This document shows positions 50,731 through 59,604 of a stretch of 64,000 bases of DNA, in pieces. Within the stretch, counting starts at the first letter, position 1. Each line of letters starts with the position of its first letter. Source of the stretch: PALSA-693 sp963834725. GTDB lineage: Bacteria; Actinomycetota; Acidimicrobiia; Acidimicrobiales; Palsa-688. The notes under the pieces are model-generated. The model saw only the letters and a list, made by a program, of their open reading frames with translations, made no database searches and had not been told where the DNA came from. Both the position numbers and the translations under genes were made by a program. The stretch covers positions 2,294,001 to 2,358,000 of the forward strand of contig CAWICN010000001.1 in NCBI GenBank assembly GCA_963834725.1. Direction: 5' to 3'.

Positions 50731-51101
50731 CGGGCTCTCCTTCCTTCGAAATTGGCCCTTCGTTCGACGTGGGCCCTGAACGCCCCCAGTTGATCGTCCC
50801 AATGCGCCTGGAGTTGATCGAGCCACGCTCGTACCGCCACGACCGACTCTTGGCGCAGGTGGAACACCCGCACCCGGGCGTCGCTGGCGGGCCGCTCATC
50901 GCTGATCACACCGGCCTGCAGAAGGAGCCGCAGGTGCTTGCTGATGGTAGGGCGGCTGACACCCAGCGCCGCGGCCAGGTCCCCCGCCCGGCGCGGTGCC
51001 ACACTCAGCGTCTCGACCACCCGTAGCCTCGTGGGATCGGCCAGGGCCTGGAACAACGGAGTCACCGTCTCTGCACCCGAAGCATCGGCGCTGATAGCCA
51101 T
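50727..51101 (-). CDS. ArsR family transcriptional regulator
   Basis: 124 residues from MAISADASG. Winged helix-turn-helix with ALADPTRLRVVETLSVAPRR, then GDLAAALGVSRPTISKHLRL and the wing AGVISDERPASDARVRVFHL. No Cys-x-Cys metal site is present, so it is probably not a metal sensor. It belongs to the type paired with AHSA1 proteins. ATG 51101 lies 8 nt after a -10 box with no Shine-Dalgarno (leaderless). The gene is coupled to the SRPBCC-VOC gene and has a dyad inside its own promoter that suggests autoregulation. Confidence 0.88.
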   Translation of the reverse strand: MAISADASGAETVTPLFQALADPTRLRVVETLSVAPRRAGDLAAALGVSRPTISKHLRLLLQAGVISDERPASDARVRVFHLRQESVVAVRAWLDQLQAHWDDQLGAFRAHVERRANFEGRRAR

Positions 51102-51109
51102 CCAGGCAA

Positions 51110-51138
51110 TAGTTACTGATCTTAGCAACCATTGTCAA
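51110..51138 (-). promoter_or_regulatory. ArsR promoter with overlapping dyad operator
   Basis: On the minus strand TTGACA (51138-51133), 17-nt spacer, TAACTA (51115-51110), then 8 nt to the ATG. An imperfect dyad GTTGCT-N6-AGTAAC (5 of 6 paired, 51129-51112) sits between and over the two hexamers, a natural place for ArsR repression. Confidence 0.6.
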
Positions 51139-51251
51139 GATGTCGAACTTGCGCGCCCCGGTCAGGGGTGCTGCACTGCGTTGCTGTGAGCGTTCAGGGC
51201 CAAAGCGACACTCCGGGTCGTTCGTGGCGGGGATGGCGGGAGGCCCTATCT

Positions 51252-51449
51252 GTGGTGATGTGGCCAGCCAATCTGAAGCGAACAGTAGCCACGGCGTTGG
51301 TGGTAGGCACGATCCTGTTCGCTATCAACCAGCTGGATGTTGTCGTCAACGGCCACGCCACACCAGTGGTGTGGATCAAGACTGGCGTGACCTATTTGGT
51401 GCCGTTCGCGGTGGCCAATATCGGGATCTTGATCGCCACCCACCGTTGA
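51252..51449 (+). CDS. nrtS: NrtS-like small nitrate/nitrite transport protein
   Basis: 65 residues from GTG 51252, which has GGGAGG exactly 8 nt upstream. Two hydrophobic helices, ATALVVGTILFAINQLDVVV and WIKTGVTYLVPFAVANIGIL, match the short two-helix pattern of the NrtS family. Cyanobacterial members function as a nitrate permease. The longer frame upstream begins in the ArsR promoter region and is not used. It is divergent from arsR. The assignment rests on helix pattern and the INQLD/TYLVPF motifs. Confidence 0.6.
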   Translation: MVMWPANLKRTVATALVVGTILFAINQLDVVVNGHATPVVWIKTGVTYLVPFAVANIGILIATHR

Positions 51450-51607
51450 AGCAGATGGCCTGTCTGCCGATTCGCCATTCTCTGCGGCGAATCGTGCCCG
51501 CCTGAAGGGGGCGGTGCTGCAGAGAAGGCAGGCACGGGCACCCACAGCAGGCAGAGCCCAGGCCACATCATCACTGGACCACCCGGCTCCGGCGCGAACC
51601 TGTGCGC

Positions 51608-52018
51608 ATGCCTTCCCCCGCTGGGTACTCGGGAACTCCACTTCAAAGCAAGCTCGGCATCAAGCCGGGTATGCGCGTCGCCCTGCTCCACGCTCCTGAC
51701 AATTTCGAGACGACGCTCGGCGCCCTGCCCAACGGCGTCCGCCTGCAGCACGGTCTGCGACGGACCCAGCGGGTCGACCTCATCGTAGGATTCGTGACCG
51801 AGCGCGAGCATCTCGCTCGCAACATCGGGTGGCTGGTGGGGGCGCTCCCTCCCGACGGCGCCTTTTGGGTGGCCTGGCCGAAGCGGGCTTCGAAGATGGC
51901 CACGGATATGACCGATCACGCCGTCAGGGACATCGCCCTGCCGACGGGTTGGGTGGACGTGAAGGTCTGCGCCATCGACGCCACCTGGACGGGGCTGAAG
52001 CTCGTTCTTCGCAAGTAA
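51608..52018 (+). CDS. DUF3052 family protein
   Basis: 136 residues. Begins AGYSGTPLQSKLGIKPGMRV, the conserved DUF3052 opening, and continues ALLHAPDNFETTLGALPNGV and WLVGALPPDGAFWVAWPKRA. In actinobacteria this family is small, cytosolic and of unknown function. Either ATG 51608 or GTG 51602 may be the start; no clear Shine-Dalgarno. It is followed 27 bp later by the second palindromic element. Confidence 0.85.
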   Translation: MPSPAGYSGTPLQSKLGIKPGMRVALLHAPDNFETTLGALPNGVRLQHGLRRTQRVDLIVGFVTEREHLARNIGWLVGALPPDGAFWVAWPKRASKMATDMTDHAVRDIALPTGWVDVKVCAIDATWTGLKLVLRK

Positions 52019-52044
52019 CTCCGCCCGCCGATCCCGGCGCCACC

Positions 52045-52091
52045 GATTGTGTAAAGAAAGCCGCGTATTACGCGGTTTTCATATCACAATC
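52045..52091. repeat. 47-nt palindromic element, copy 2
   Basis: Same core CCGCGTATTACGCGG (centre 52068) and arms as the element at 25497-25541. The right arm differs from copy 1 at one of 22 positions (CATATCACAAT against CATAGCACAAT), while the left arm has four changes. The outer GATTGTG/CACAATC pairing is kept. It lies between the DUF3052 stop and a truncated PPOX-family gene. Confidence 0.88.
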
Positions 52092-52182
52092 AAAGCCAGG
52101 CACGTAGGCAGCGGCCCCGAGCCCGGCGTCCCGGAGCCCTGATCCATGAGCGGGGATCTCCTGGTTCGGGCATCTTCCCTGA

Positions 52183-52308
52183 GACATACCACACGGGCAG
52201 CGCGATCGGTCGGCCGTTCCTTCGCAGCGTCACGAGCGTGCCGTTTATGGATGACTCGAGCATCGCCCAGCACTCCTCGGGCGACATGCGAACTGACGTC
52301 GCAGGCAT
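52183..52308 (-). pseudogene. Truncated pyridoxamine-5-phosphate-oxidase (PPOX) family gene
   Basis: The first 42 codons read as a PPOX-fold start (SPEECWAMLESSINGTLVTL, then RRNGRPIALPVWYV). The similarity ends abruptly and the frame continues as unrelated sequence to 52090, at the edge of the palindromic element. A full-length gene would need about 90 more codons. The ATG is 20 bp after the acyl-CoA dehydrogenase stop on the same strand. Confidence 0.65.
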
Positions 52309-52328
52309 CCGGGAACGACCGGCGATCC

Positions 52329-54486
52329 CTATTTGAGCAGCGGGTCGCGTGGTAGGCCGAGGATGCGCTCGCCGATCTGGTTGCGCTTGATTTCCGACGT
52401 GCCGCCGGCGATCGACATGCCGCGGTGCATGAGCACCATGCCGTTGCTCATCGCCCCGACGCCCTCCATGAACAGCGAATCCTCGCCGGCGAGCTCCGTC
52501 ATGATGGCCGCGCTCTCGTGTCCGATCTCTGACAGCACCAGCTTCGTCATGGCGCCCTCGGGACCCGGACCGGCGGCAGCCACGGCGCGCTGGACAGCCC
52601 GCAGATTGAGCAGGCTCATCACCGCGTTGTCGGCCACGTACCGGCCGAGGCGCGGCGCGCCTCCATCGAGCCGCTGGGGGTGCCGGTCGTAAAGGTCGAT
52701 CATCCGTTTCGATCCAGCCCCCATGCCGCCCCCGCCCCCGCTGCCGATGCTCACGCTCTCATTGCCGAGTGTGGCGCGGGCCACCGTCCAGCCGCCGTCA
52801 ACGGGACCGACCACATCGTCGTCGGGCACGAACACATCGGTGAAGAAGACCTCGTTGAAGCCCGAGTCGCCGCTGGTCTGCCTGAGCGGCCGTACCTCGA
52901 CGCCCTTGTCGTGCATATCGATGACCATCATGGTGATGCCCTCGTGCTTCGGCACGTCGGGGTTGGTGCGGACGGTCGCCCAACCGAAGCCCGAGTACTG
53001 GGCACCCGAGGTCCACACCTTCTGCCCATTGACGAGCCAGCCCCCTTCGACGCGGGTGCCGCGCGGTCTGGATGCCGGCCGCGTCGGAGCCGGCGTTGGG
53101 CTCACTGAACAGCTGGCACCAGATGACCTCCTGATCGAGCGCAGGGCGGACAAAACGATCGAGCTGGTCCTGGGTTCCGTGCTGGATGATCGTCAGGATG
53201 TTCCACGCTGTGATGCCGTACTGCGGCCGCTGGATGCCGGCCGCCTCAAACTCCTCTTCGATCAGGAGCTGCTCGACCGCTCCGGCCTCGCGGCCGTAGG
53301 GCTTCGGCCAGTGTGGCATCACGTAACCGGTCTCGATCATCTGAGTGCGCTGCTCTTCCGGCGAGAGGTCCTTGATGCGCGCCGCGAAGGCGCGCACCTC
53401 TTCGCGGATGGGCTCGGCCTCGGGCGGAAGCTCGATGGCTTTTGCCCGCTCGACGCCCCGCCTCACCAGCTCGACCAGGTCCTCGGCGGCATCTTCGGCC
53501 GCCAGGTAGCTGAGCAGCGAGGTGGCCCGGCGCATGAAAAGATGGGCGTCGTGCTCCCACGTGATGGCGATGCCGCCATGGACCTGAGTGCTGAGGTTGG
53601 CGCAAAGGTCGGCGGCCGGCGCCGCCTTGGTGGCGGCGACAGCAGCGGCAAACGTGAACTGGTCGCCCCCCGACTCGCCGGCCCGCGCCGCATCCCACGC
53701 CGCGGCGGTCGCCATCTCAGCGGCGACACTCATATTGGCGCAGTGGTGCTTGACGGCCTGGAACATCGCGATCGGTCGCCCGAACTGGATGCGGTCGCGC
53801 GCATAGGCGGCGGCCAGCTTCGTGCACTCGTCGGCGACCCCAACAGCCTCCGCGGACAGAATCGTCCGCGCCAGATCGGTGAAGATGCGACGGGCGCCAG
53901 GCAGCACGTCTACCGGTGCGCCGTCGAGCCTGAGGCGCGAGCTGCGGCGGGTCGGGTCGAGGTTGGGTGGCGTCGTCACCGACACGCCCGAAGCACTCGT
54001 GTCCACCACGAGCACGTCCTCACCCGATGGCAGGAGGACGACGTGGGCGAACCCACCGCCGAGCACCACTGCCGAGCCCGACGCGGTCGAGTCGCTGCGC
54101 TGCACGTCGGCCCGCACGGCGATGGCGCCGAAGGAGGACCCGTCGGCCAGGCCAGGGAGCAGCTTCGCTCGCAGCTCGGTTGGTGCCGCCGCGGCCAGGA
54201 CAGCAGACGCAATCACCGTCGGAGTGAACGGCCCCGGCGCGACCGCTCGTCCCAGCTCCTCGACCACAACCACCAGTTCGGGCAGGCCGTAACCCGACCC
54301 GCCGTGCTCCTCGGGGATATGGAGACCAAGCCAGCCGAGGTTGACCAGGTCGGACCAGAACGGCGGCAGCCGCTCCTCGGGTGCCTCGAGGAGGGCGCGC
54401 GCCTCGCCCCGAGCGTTGACTTTCAGCAGGAAGGCAGCGGCGGTCTGCGCCAGCGCCTTGTGATCCTCGGTAATCGCGATCGACAT
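52329..54486 (-). CDS. Two-domain acyl-CoA dehydrogenase fusion, frameshifted
   Basis: Two acyl-CoA dehydrogenase domains in one unit of about 718 codons. The first (about 1-370) has ARDRIQFGRPIAMFQAVKHH and VHGGIAITWEHDAHLFMRRA. The second starts near EAEPIREEVRAFAARI and holds WCQLFSEPNAGSDAAGIQT, then VNGQKVWTSGAQYSGFGW and GGTSEIKRNQIGERILGLPR. The frame is broken by one extra base near 53066-53070, between GIQT and GTRVEGGW, leaving ORFs 52329-53153 and 52798-54486. The layout resembles mycobacterial FadE34, involved in sterol side-chain oxidation. ATG 54486 has TAAAGT 6 nt upstream. Confidence 0.82.
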
Positions 54487-54492
54487 GAGTGA

Positions 54493-54498
54493 ACTTTA
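54493..54498 (-). promoter_or_regulatory. Candidate -10 box, leaderless start
   Basis: TAAAGT on the minus strand, 6 nt before ATG 54486, with no Shine-Dalgarno between. Confidence 0.45.
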
Positions 54499-54533
54499 TT
54501 GCCAGGAGACGCCTGGGCGCACCCCGGGGGCGG

Positions 54534-56093
54534 TCAGGCCGGGCGGGGCTCGGGCTGATGCTTCTCTTCAACGCCGGCCGATGCCGGTTGGCGGCTCACG
54601 AAGTCCCGGTTGCGGATGAGCAGCATCGAGCCGACCGCTCCCACCAGGGCCAGCGCGCCGGTCACGATCAGGAGGTCGTTGATCCCACTGGCGAAGCTGG
54701 ATCTGACGGCTCGCCCGAGTTGCCCCCGCAGCGCGGGAGGCACCGCTGCGAACGCGGCGCCGCCCTGGCCCTGGCGGACGGCCGTGACGATCTGCCGGGT
54801 GTGATCCTTGAGCTGAGGCGACACCGACAGGAGCCGATCCAGGTGGTGGCGCAGTGTCGAGCTGAAGATGGTCCCCAGAGCCGCGATGCTCACCGCTATG
54901 CCGATCTGACGGAATGTCGTGTTCACCCCGGACGCCATGCCGGCCCGCTCCGGCTCGACGACACCAATCGCCGTCGAGGCCAAGGGGGGGTTCACGAATC
55001 CGGCCCCGGCCCCCGAGATGATGAAGCCCGGGATGAGGTGGGTCCATGAACTGGTCCCGCTCAGACCGGCCATGAGGAACAACCCGGCTCCGACCAGGAT
55101 CAAACCAGGGCCTATCAGCCACCGGACCGGCATGCGCTCACTGAGCCGGCCGGCCACGGTAGCGGTCACGAGAGTCGGTCCGCTGACCAGCAGCAGGCGC
55201 ACGCCAGTCTGCAGAGCCGAGTAGCCGAGGGCGTCCTGGAGATAGAGCACGAGGTACAGGAGCATGGAAAAGAGGGACCCGTTCATGCAGAACGCCGCGA
55301 TGAGGCCTCCATCGAAGGTGGGCACCCGGAAGAGCGAGAGATCGAACATCGGGTTGGTAACCACGGCTTCGGCGATGACGAAAAAGACCAGCAGGATCCC
55401 GCCGAGCACCAACGAGATGGCGACGCCTGTGTCCCCCCAACTGGTCTCGCTGGCCCGGATCAGACCGTAGACCAGGCCGACCAGGCCCGTGGTCAGCAAG
55501 GCGAATCCGATCCAGTCCGGGCGCCCGGGGTTCGGCGCCCGGGATTCGTCCACCCGCCACCAGGTGATAGCGAGGGCCACGACGCCGATCGGCACGTTGA
55601 CCAGGAAGATTCCCCGCCAGCTGATGCCGCTCGTGATGATGCCGCCCAGGATGGGCCCGAGCGAGACCGCCACCCCGGTGATGGCGCCCCACGCGCCGAA
55701 CGCCACGCCTCGGTCGCGGCCCCGGAAGCTGTCGCCGAGCAAGGCCAGCGAGGTGGCGAACATGATGGCTCCGCCGATTCCCTGACCGCTCCGGGACAGG
55801 ATGAGCATCAGGGGCGTCTGGGCCAAGCCGCAGAGCAGCGACCCGACGGTGAAGATGGCCAGGCCGATGATGAAAAGCAGCCGCCGGCCGTACCGGTCGG
55901 CCAGGACACCGGTCGTGAGAAGCAGCGAGGCCAGGGTCAACGCATATGCATCAATGACCCACTGGATCTGACCGAAGGTGGCGTGCAGTCCGTTCTGGAT
56001 GTCGGGAATGGCGACAACCACGATGGTCACGTCCAGCAGGAGCATGAACGTGCCGGTGCAAACCGCCACCAGTGTCCACCACTTCCTCTCCAT
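54534..56093 (-). CDS. MFS transporter, DHA2 (EmrB/QacA) family
   Basis: 519 residues with about 14 hydrophobic segments, the DHA2 count. Motifs are LDVTIVVVAIPDI (motif D1), GVLADRYGRRLLF (motif A) and GAWGAITGVAVSLGPILGG (motif C, antiporter signature). These proteins export drugs, dyes or metabolites using proton motive force. ATG 56093 has GGGGAGAGG close upstream and is preferred over GTG 56108. The C-terminus is a short charged tail. It starts convergently with nothing and lies 47 bp after the acyl-CoA dehydrogenase gene start on the same strand, so co-transcription with that gene is possible. Confidence 0.88.
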   Translation of the reverse strand: MERKWWTLVAVCTGTFMLLLDVTIVVVAIPDIQNGLHATFGQIQWVIDAYALTLASLLLTTGVLADRYGRRLLFIIGLAIFTVGSLLCGLAQTPLMLILSRSGQGIGGAIMFATSLALLGDSFRGRDRGVAFGAWGAITGVAVSLGPILGGIITSGISWRGIFLVNVPIGVVALAITWWRVDESRAPNPGRPDWIGFALLTTGLVGLVYGLIRASETSWGDTGVAISLVLGGILLVFFVIAEAVVTNPMFDLSLFRVPTFDGGLIAAFCMNGSLFSMLLYLVLYLQDALGYSALQTGVRLLLVSGPTLVTATVAGRLSERMPVRWLIGPGLILVGAGLFLMAGLSGTSSWTHLIPGFIISGAGAGFVNPPLASTAIGVVEPERAGMASGVNTTFRQIGIAVSIAALGTIFSSTLRHHLDRLLSVSPQLKDHTRQIVTAVRQGQGGAAFAAVPPALRGQLGRAVRSSFASGINDLLIVTGALALVGAVGSMLLIRNRDFVSRQPASAGVEEKHQPEPRPA

Positions 56094-56469
56094 CACCTCT
56101 CCCCTCACTGTTCTCCGTTGGGCGCTAGCGGGTTTCTCCGATGAGGCCCGCGGGCCGCCGGTCGCGGACCAGCGGGCTCAACACCCGGGGCTCCGACCGG
56201 TTCTACCCCCATCCGTTGGGGCCGATCGCCGCCGAGCCGAGGGTAGCAATGTGTTCTGTCCACTTCGAGCGCTTATCACTGCAGCGGCGGAACCGGAGAC
56301 GCCATCACCGGCAACCCGGCTCCAACCGGACGGTCCGGACCCCCATGGGGAGCTCGAAGTGTTGACGCTGCGCCTGTTGGCGAGCGACCTACTGGCGAGC
56401 ATGCCGGCGGGCCAGCGCTGCTCATGTCCCGGCCACCGCCTTCCGCTCCGTCCGGGAGGCTGAGGCCGC
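56094..56469. other. Intergenic region without recognisable genes
   Basis: About 375 bp between two minus-strand genes. Open frames on both strands are short, Arg/Ser/Gly-rich and look like GC-driven shadows. No promoter or hairpin stands out. Confidence 0.5.
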
Positions 56470-57054
56470 TCAGGTGCGCGACGTCTCGCGCAGCCCGAAC
56501 GCGATCAGCAGCTGCATGACCCCGAACAAGAGCAGGAAGATGCCGAGAACGACGGCCAGGACGAGCAGCGTCGGCTTGGGCCAGACGAGCAGGACGAATC
56601 CGAAGAGGATGGCGAGCAGACCGGTGACCATTACCCATCCTCGCCCGGGAATCTCTGGGTTGCTGATTGCTGTGAACGTCTCGATGACACCGTCGATCAC
56701 CCAGTAGATGCCGAGGAATACCGCCAGGACGCTCAGGAAGGTGTCGATGTGGCGAAGAGCCCACAGACCGATCACGAGTCCCAGCAGCCCGAGGATCGCC
56801 ATGAGGACCCGGGTCCCTCCGGTGGCGTCGCTCGCCGTGATCGCGGCCACCAGGCGGAACAGCCCGCTGAACAGCAGCTGCAGCCCGAACAGCACGGCCA
56901 GTGCCACCAGCGTGTGGCCCGGCCACACGAGCACCAGGATGCCCACCACGAACGACACGATCCCGAAGAGGGCGAACCAACTCCAGGCTCGGCTCACGCG
57001 GACCAGGTGGACCCGGATGTCCGGTATGTCCGGACCTGTTCCCATGCTTGTCAT
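56470..57054 (-). CDS. HdeD-like (DUF308) membrane protein
   Basis: 194 residues with six hydrophobic segments in three pairs, each opening with the DUF308 pattern (FALFGIVSFVVGILVLVWPG, VMVTGLLAILFGFVLLVWPK). HdeD takes part in acid resistance in Escherichia coli; in actinobacteria the role is unknown. The internal repeats and terminal basic residues are intact. It is located between the exporter and the PBP gene and separated from the latter by a tandem repeat. Confidence 0.85.
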   Translation of the reverse strand: MTSMGTGPDIPDIRVHLVRVSRAWSWFALFGIVSFVVGILVLVWPGHTLVALAVLFGLQLLFSGLFRLVAAITASDATGGTRVLMAILGLLGLVIGLWALRHIDTFLSVLAVFLGIYWVIDGVIETFTAISNPEIPGRGWVMVTGLLAILFGFVLLVWPKPTLLVLAVVLGIFLLLFGVMQLLIAFGLRETSRT

Positions 57055-57122
57055 GGGGTTACGTTCCTAGCATGCCGGGCCCGGTGGACCGCGGATGGCG
57101 CATTGTGGACCGCTACCTGCGG

Positions 57123-57213
57123 TAACCCTTATTGTGCCAGCTAACCCTTATTGTGCCAGCTAACCCTTATTGGGCTAGCACCTCATTGTGCCAGCTAGCC
57201 CTTATTGTGATTG
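57123..57213. repeat. 19-bp tandem repeat, nearly five copies, overlapping the PBP stop
   Basis: Units of TAACCCTTATTGTGCCAGC, the third with GGGCTAG and the fourth shortened to 16 bp. The last unit encodes the final residues and the TAG stop of the penicillin-binding protein (57195-57197). Confidence 0.9.
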
Positions 57214-59169
57214 AGGACGTCGTCGGCGACGAGTGAGGGCGTCGTGATGTATCCCCCCCGCGGCAACGGCCGGGCACGCGGGAATGCCTCGGAGGGGGCG
57301 TGGGCGAGCGCCAATGCCATATACAACCGCCACGTGATCGCCGGGTACGTCCCCCCGTAGACGCGGATGCCACCGACCCATGTCATCGGCAGCTCGGCTC
57401 GCAAATCTCCCATCCAGACCGTGGTCTCGAGTTGAGGGGTGTAGCCGTTGAACCAGGCATCGACGTTGTCGCTCGTGGTGCCCGTCTTGCCCGCTACCGG
57501 CCGGCGGCCGAGGGCGGCGGCCGTCCCTGTCCCCTTCTGGACGACGGCCTCCAGGGCGACGTCGGCCTCAGCCGCCACCTGGGGCGCCAGCACCCGGCGA
57601 TCAGGCGTCACGCCGAGGTTGAGCGTGCGGCCGGCCGGATCGAGGATGCGATTGATGAAGGTCGGTTGGTGGTAAATGCCGTCGTCGGCAACGGCCGCGT
57701 AGGCCGCGGCCATCTCGATCGGCTCTACCGCGATCGACCCGATCACAATCGATGGGTACGGCGGTAGCGGCTCGCGAATGCCGAGTGGATGGGCCATCGC
57801 GATGACAGCGCGGAGGCCCACCTGATGGGCGAGGCGAATGTACGCGCAGTTGGTGGATTGAGCCGTGGCATTGAGCAGCGTCATCTTGCCACCACCGATC
57901 CCCTCGTCGTTTTTCGCGGGATGGGTCACGCGGTACGGGTCCGTCGGGAACCGGATCGCGCATGGGGACTGGCCGTCGATGGTGTCGTTGATCGTGTACC
58001 CATGTTCCAGGGCAGCCAGGAGAGTGAAGAGCTTGAACCCTGATCCTGGCTGGCGTGTCCCCTGGGTGATGATGTCGAACTGCGAGCTGAGGGCGCTCCG
58101 ACCACCGACGAGGGCGCGCACCGCGCCGGTGCGGGGATCGATAGCAACAAGCGCCTGTTCGAAGGGGCCGCCGCTCGCGGGAGTCCCCGCGGTGACAGCC
58201 GACTCCGCCATCCGTTGATCAGCCGGAACCAGGTTCGTGTAAATGCGGAGCCCGCCGCGAAAGAGAGCCGCGTACCGCTCGGCGTAGGTGGACCCGAGCG
58301 GGCTCCCGGCGGCCAGCAGCTCGTTCCTCACCTCTTGCACGTAGTAGTCGATGACACCATCCGTCGTTCCTTGCGTCACGACGGCCGTAGGCAGCGGGCT
58401 CGCATCGGCGGCTGCGGCCTGAGCCGGTGAGATGTCGCGGTAGGCCACCATCCTCGCCAGCACGTCTTTGCGGCGCAGGCGCGCCGCCGCCGGTCGGAGG
58501 AGCGGATCGTAGCCGCTGGGGTTCTGGATCATGCCCGCCAACAAGGCCGCCTGGGCCAGGGTGACTTGGCTGGCGTGCTCACCGAAGTACGTTCGCGAGG
58601 CGGCCTCGATCCCGTATGCCCCATTCCCCAGATAGACAGTATTGAGGTAGTCCTGCAAGACCTGATTCTTGGTTTGCTGGCGTTCTAAGCGGTCAGCCAG
58701 CACTGCCTCCCTGACCTTCCGCGACAGTTTGCGCTCCGAGGTGAGGAACAACTGCTTCACGAGTTGCTGGGCGATTGTCGAGCCACCCTGCAAGTTCGAC
58801 CCCGAAGCGTCGTCGAGCACGGCCCGCAGGAGGGACCGGACGTCGACGCCGCCATGCTGGTAAAAGCGATGGTCCTCGGTATCGATGACAGCGGTAACGC
58901 CGACCTTGGCCACCCGGCTGAGTGCTACCGGCACACGAAGATCCGCGCCCCGGAACACCGCCAGGACCGTCTTGCCGTCGGCTGCGTAGACGGTCGATTG
59001 CTGGTCGGGTTGTATGCTCAGCGCCGGCAGCGCGGCGTCACGGATCGTGGCGGCCCGGTGGAGACCCTCGGCTGATACCACCGTGAGACCCAGGGGTGCC
59101 CTCCAGCAGTGCCGCGGCTGCGGCGACGACCGCGAGCAGGCGGAGCAGCAGCTTGATGGCCTTCATCAT
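57195..59169 (-). CDS. Class A penicillin-binding protein, frameshifted at the N-terminus
   Basis: Bifunctional peptidoglycan synthase. The GT51 transglycosylase domain shows DTEDHRFYQHGGVDVRSLLR, GGSTIAQQLVKQLF and RKVREAVLADRLE. The transpeptidase domain shows the SxxK serine in QPGSGFKLFT, SxN in AQSTNCAYI and KTG in AGKTGTTSDNVDAWF. The membrane anchor is encoded in another frame: MMKAIKLLLRLLAVVAAAAA starting at 59169. One extra base in a GGG run (59099-59101) separates it from APLGLTVVSAEGL. Without correction translation could only begin at GTG 59081, with no anchor. The C-terminal codons and stop lie in a tandem repeat. Confidence 0.85.
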
Positions 59170-59275
59170 TGGTTCGCAGAGACCGCCGGGCGTTCGATCG
59201 ACTTGCGCTCGTTGACCGTCTTTGCACGCGCGGCCGGGCGAGTTCTCATGGGCGTGAGCCCGGCAATTCTTTATT

Positions 59276-59365
59276 GCCGCGCCGCTGGTCCACTGCCGCA
59301 CCGCTGGTCCACTGCCGCGCCGCTGGTCCACTGTCGCGCCGCTGGTCCACTGCCGCGCCGCTGGA
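59276..59365. repeat. 19-bp tandem repeat, nearly five copies, upstream of the PBP gene
   Basis: Units of GCCGC(G/A)CCGCTGGTCCACT (one with GTCGC), starting about 107 nt before the PBP start on its strand. The rest of the 59170-59604 gap shows only a weak repeated GCGTC(G/A)GGTAAGGG near 59470-59500 and no gene. Confidence 0.9.
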
Positions 59366-59604
59366 TCGTCAGCCGCCCGGCGCTGCCGTTCACCCCTCTA
59401 TCGGGCCAGCAAACGCACAGGCCCGAGCGGGCCGCCCCATGCCAGGCGCCAGAGGCCGTCTCGAGCGCGTCGGGTAAGGGTCACGGCGCGTCAGGTAAGG
59501 GGCTGAAGTCGATCGGCCCACGTGATCAAGCCGCTCCGCCACTTTCGGCGTTCATCGAGCTTCCAGGCCCTGCGCCGGCCGTGTTGGGATGACATGCTGG
59601 GAAG

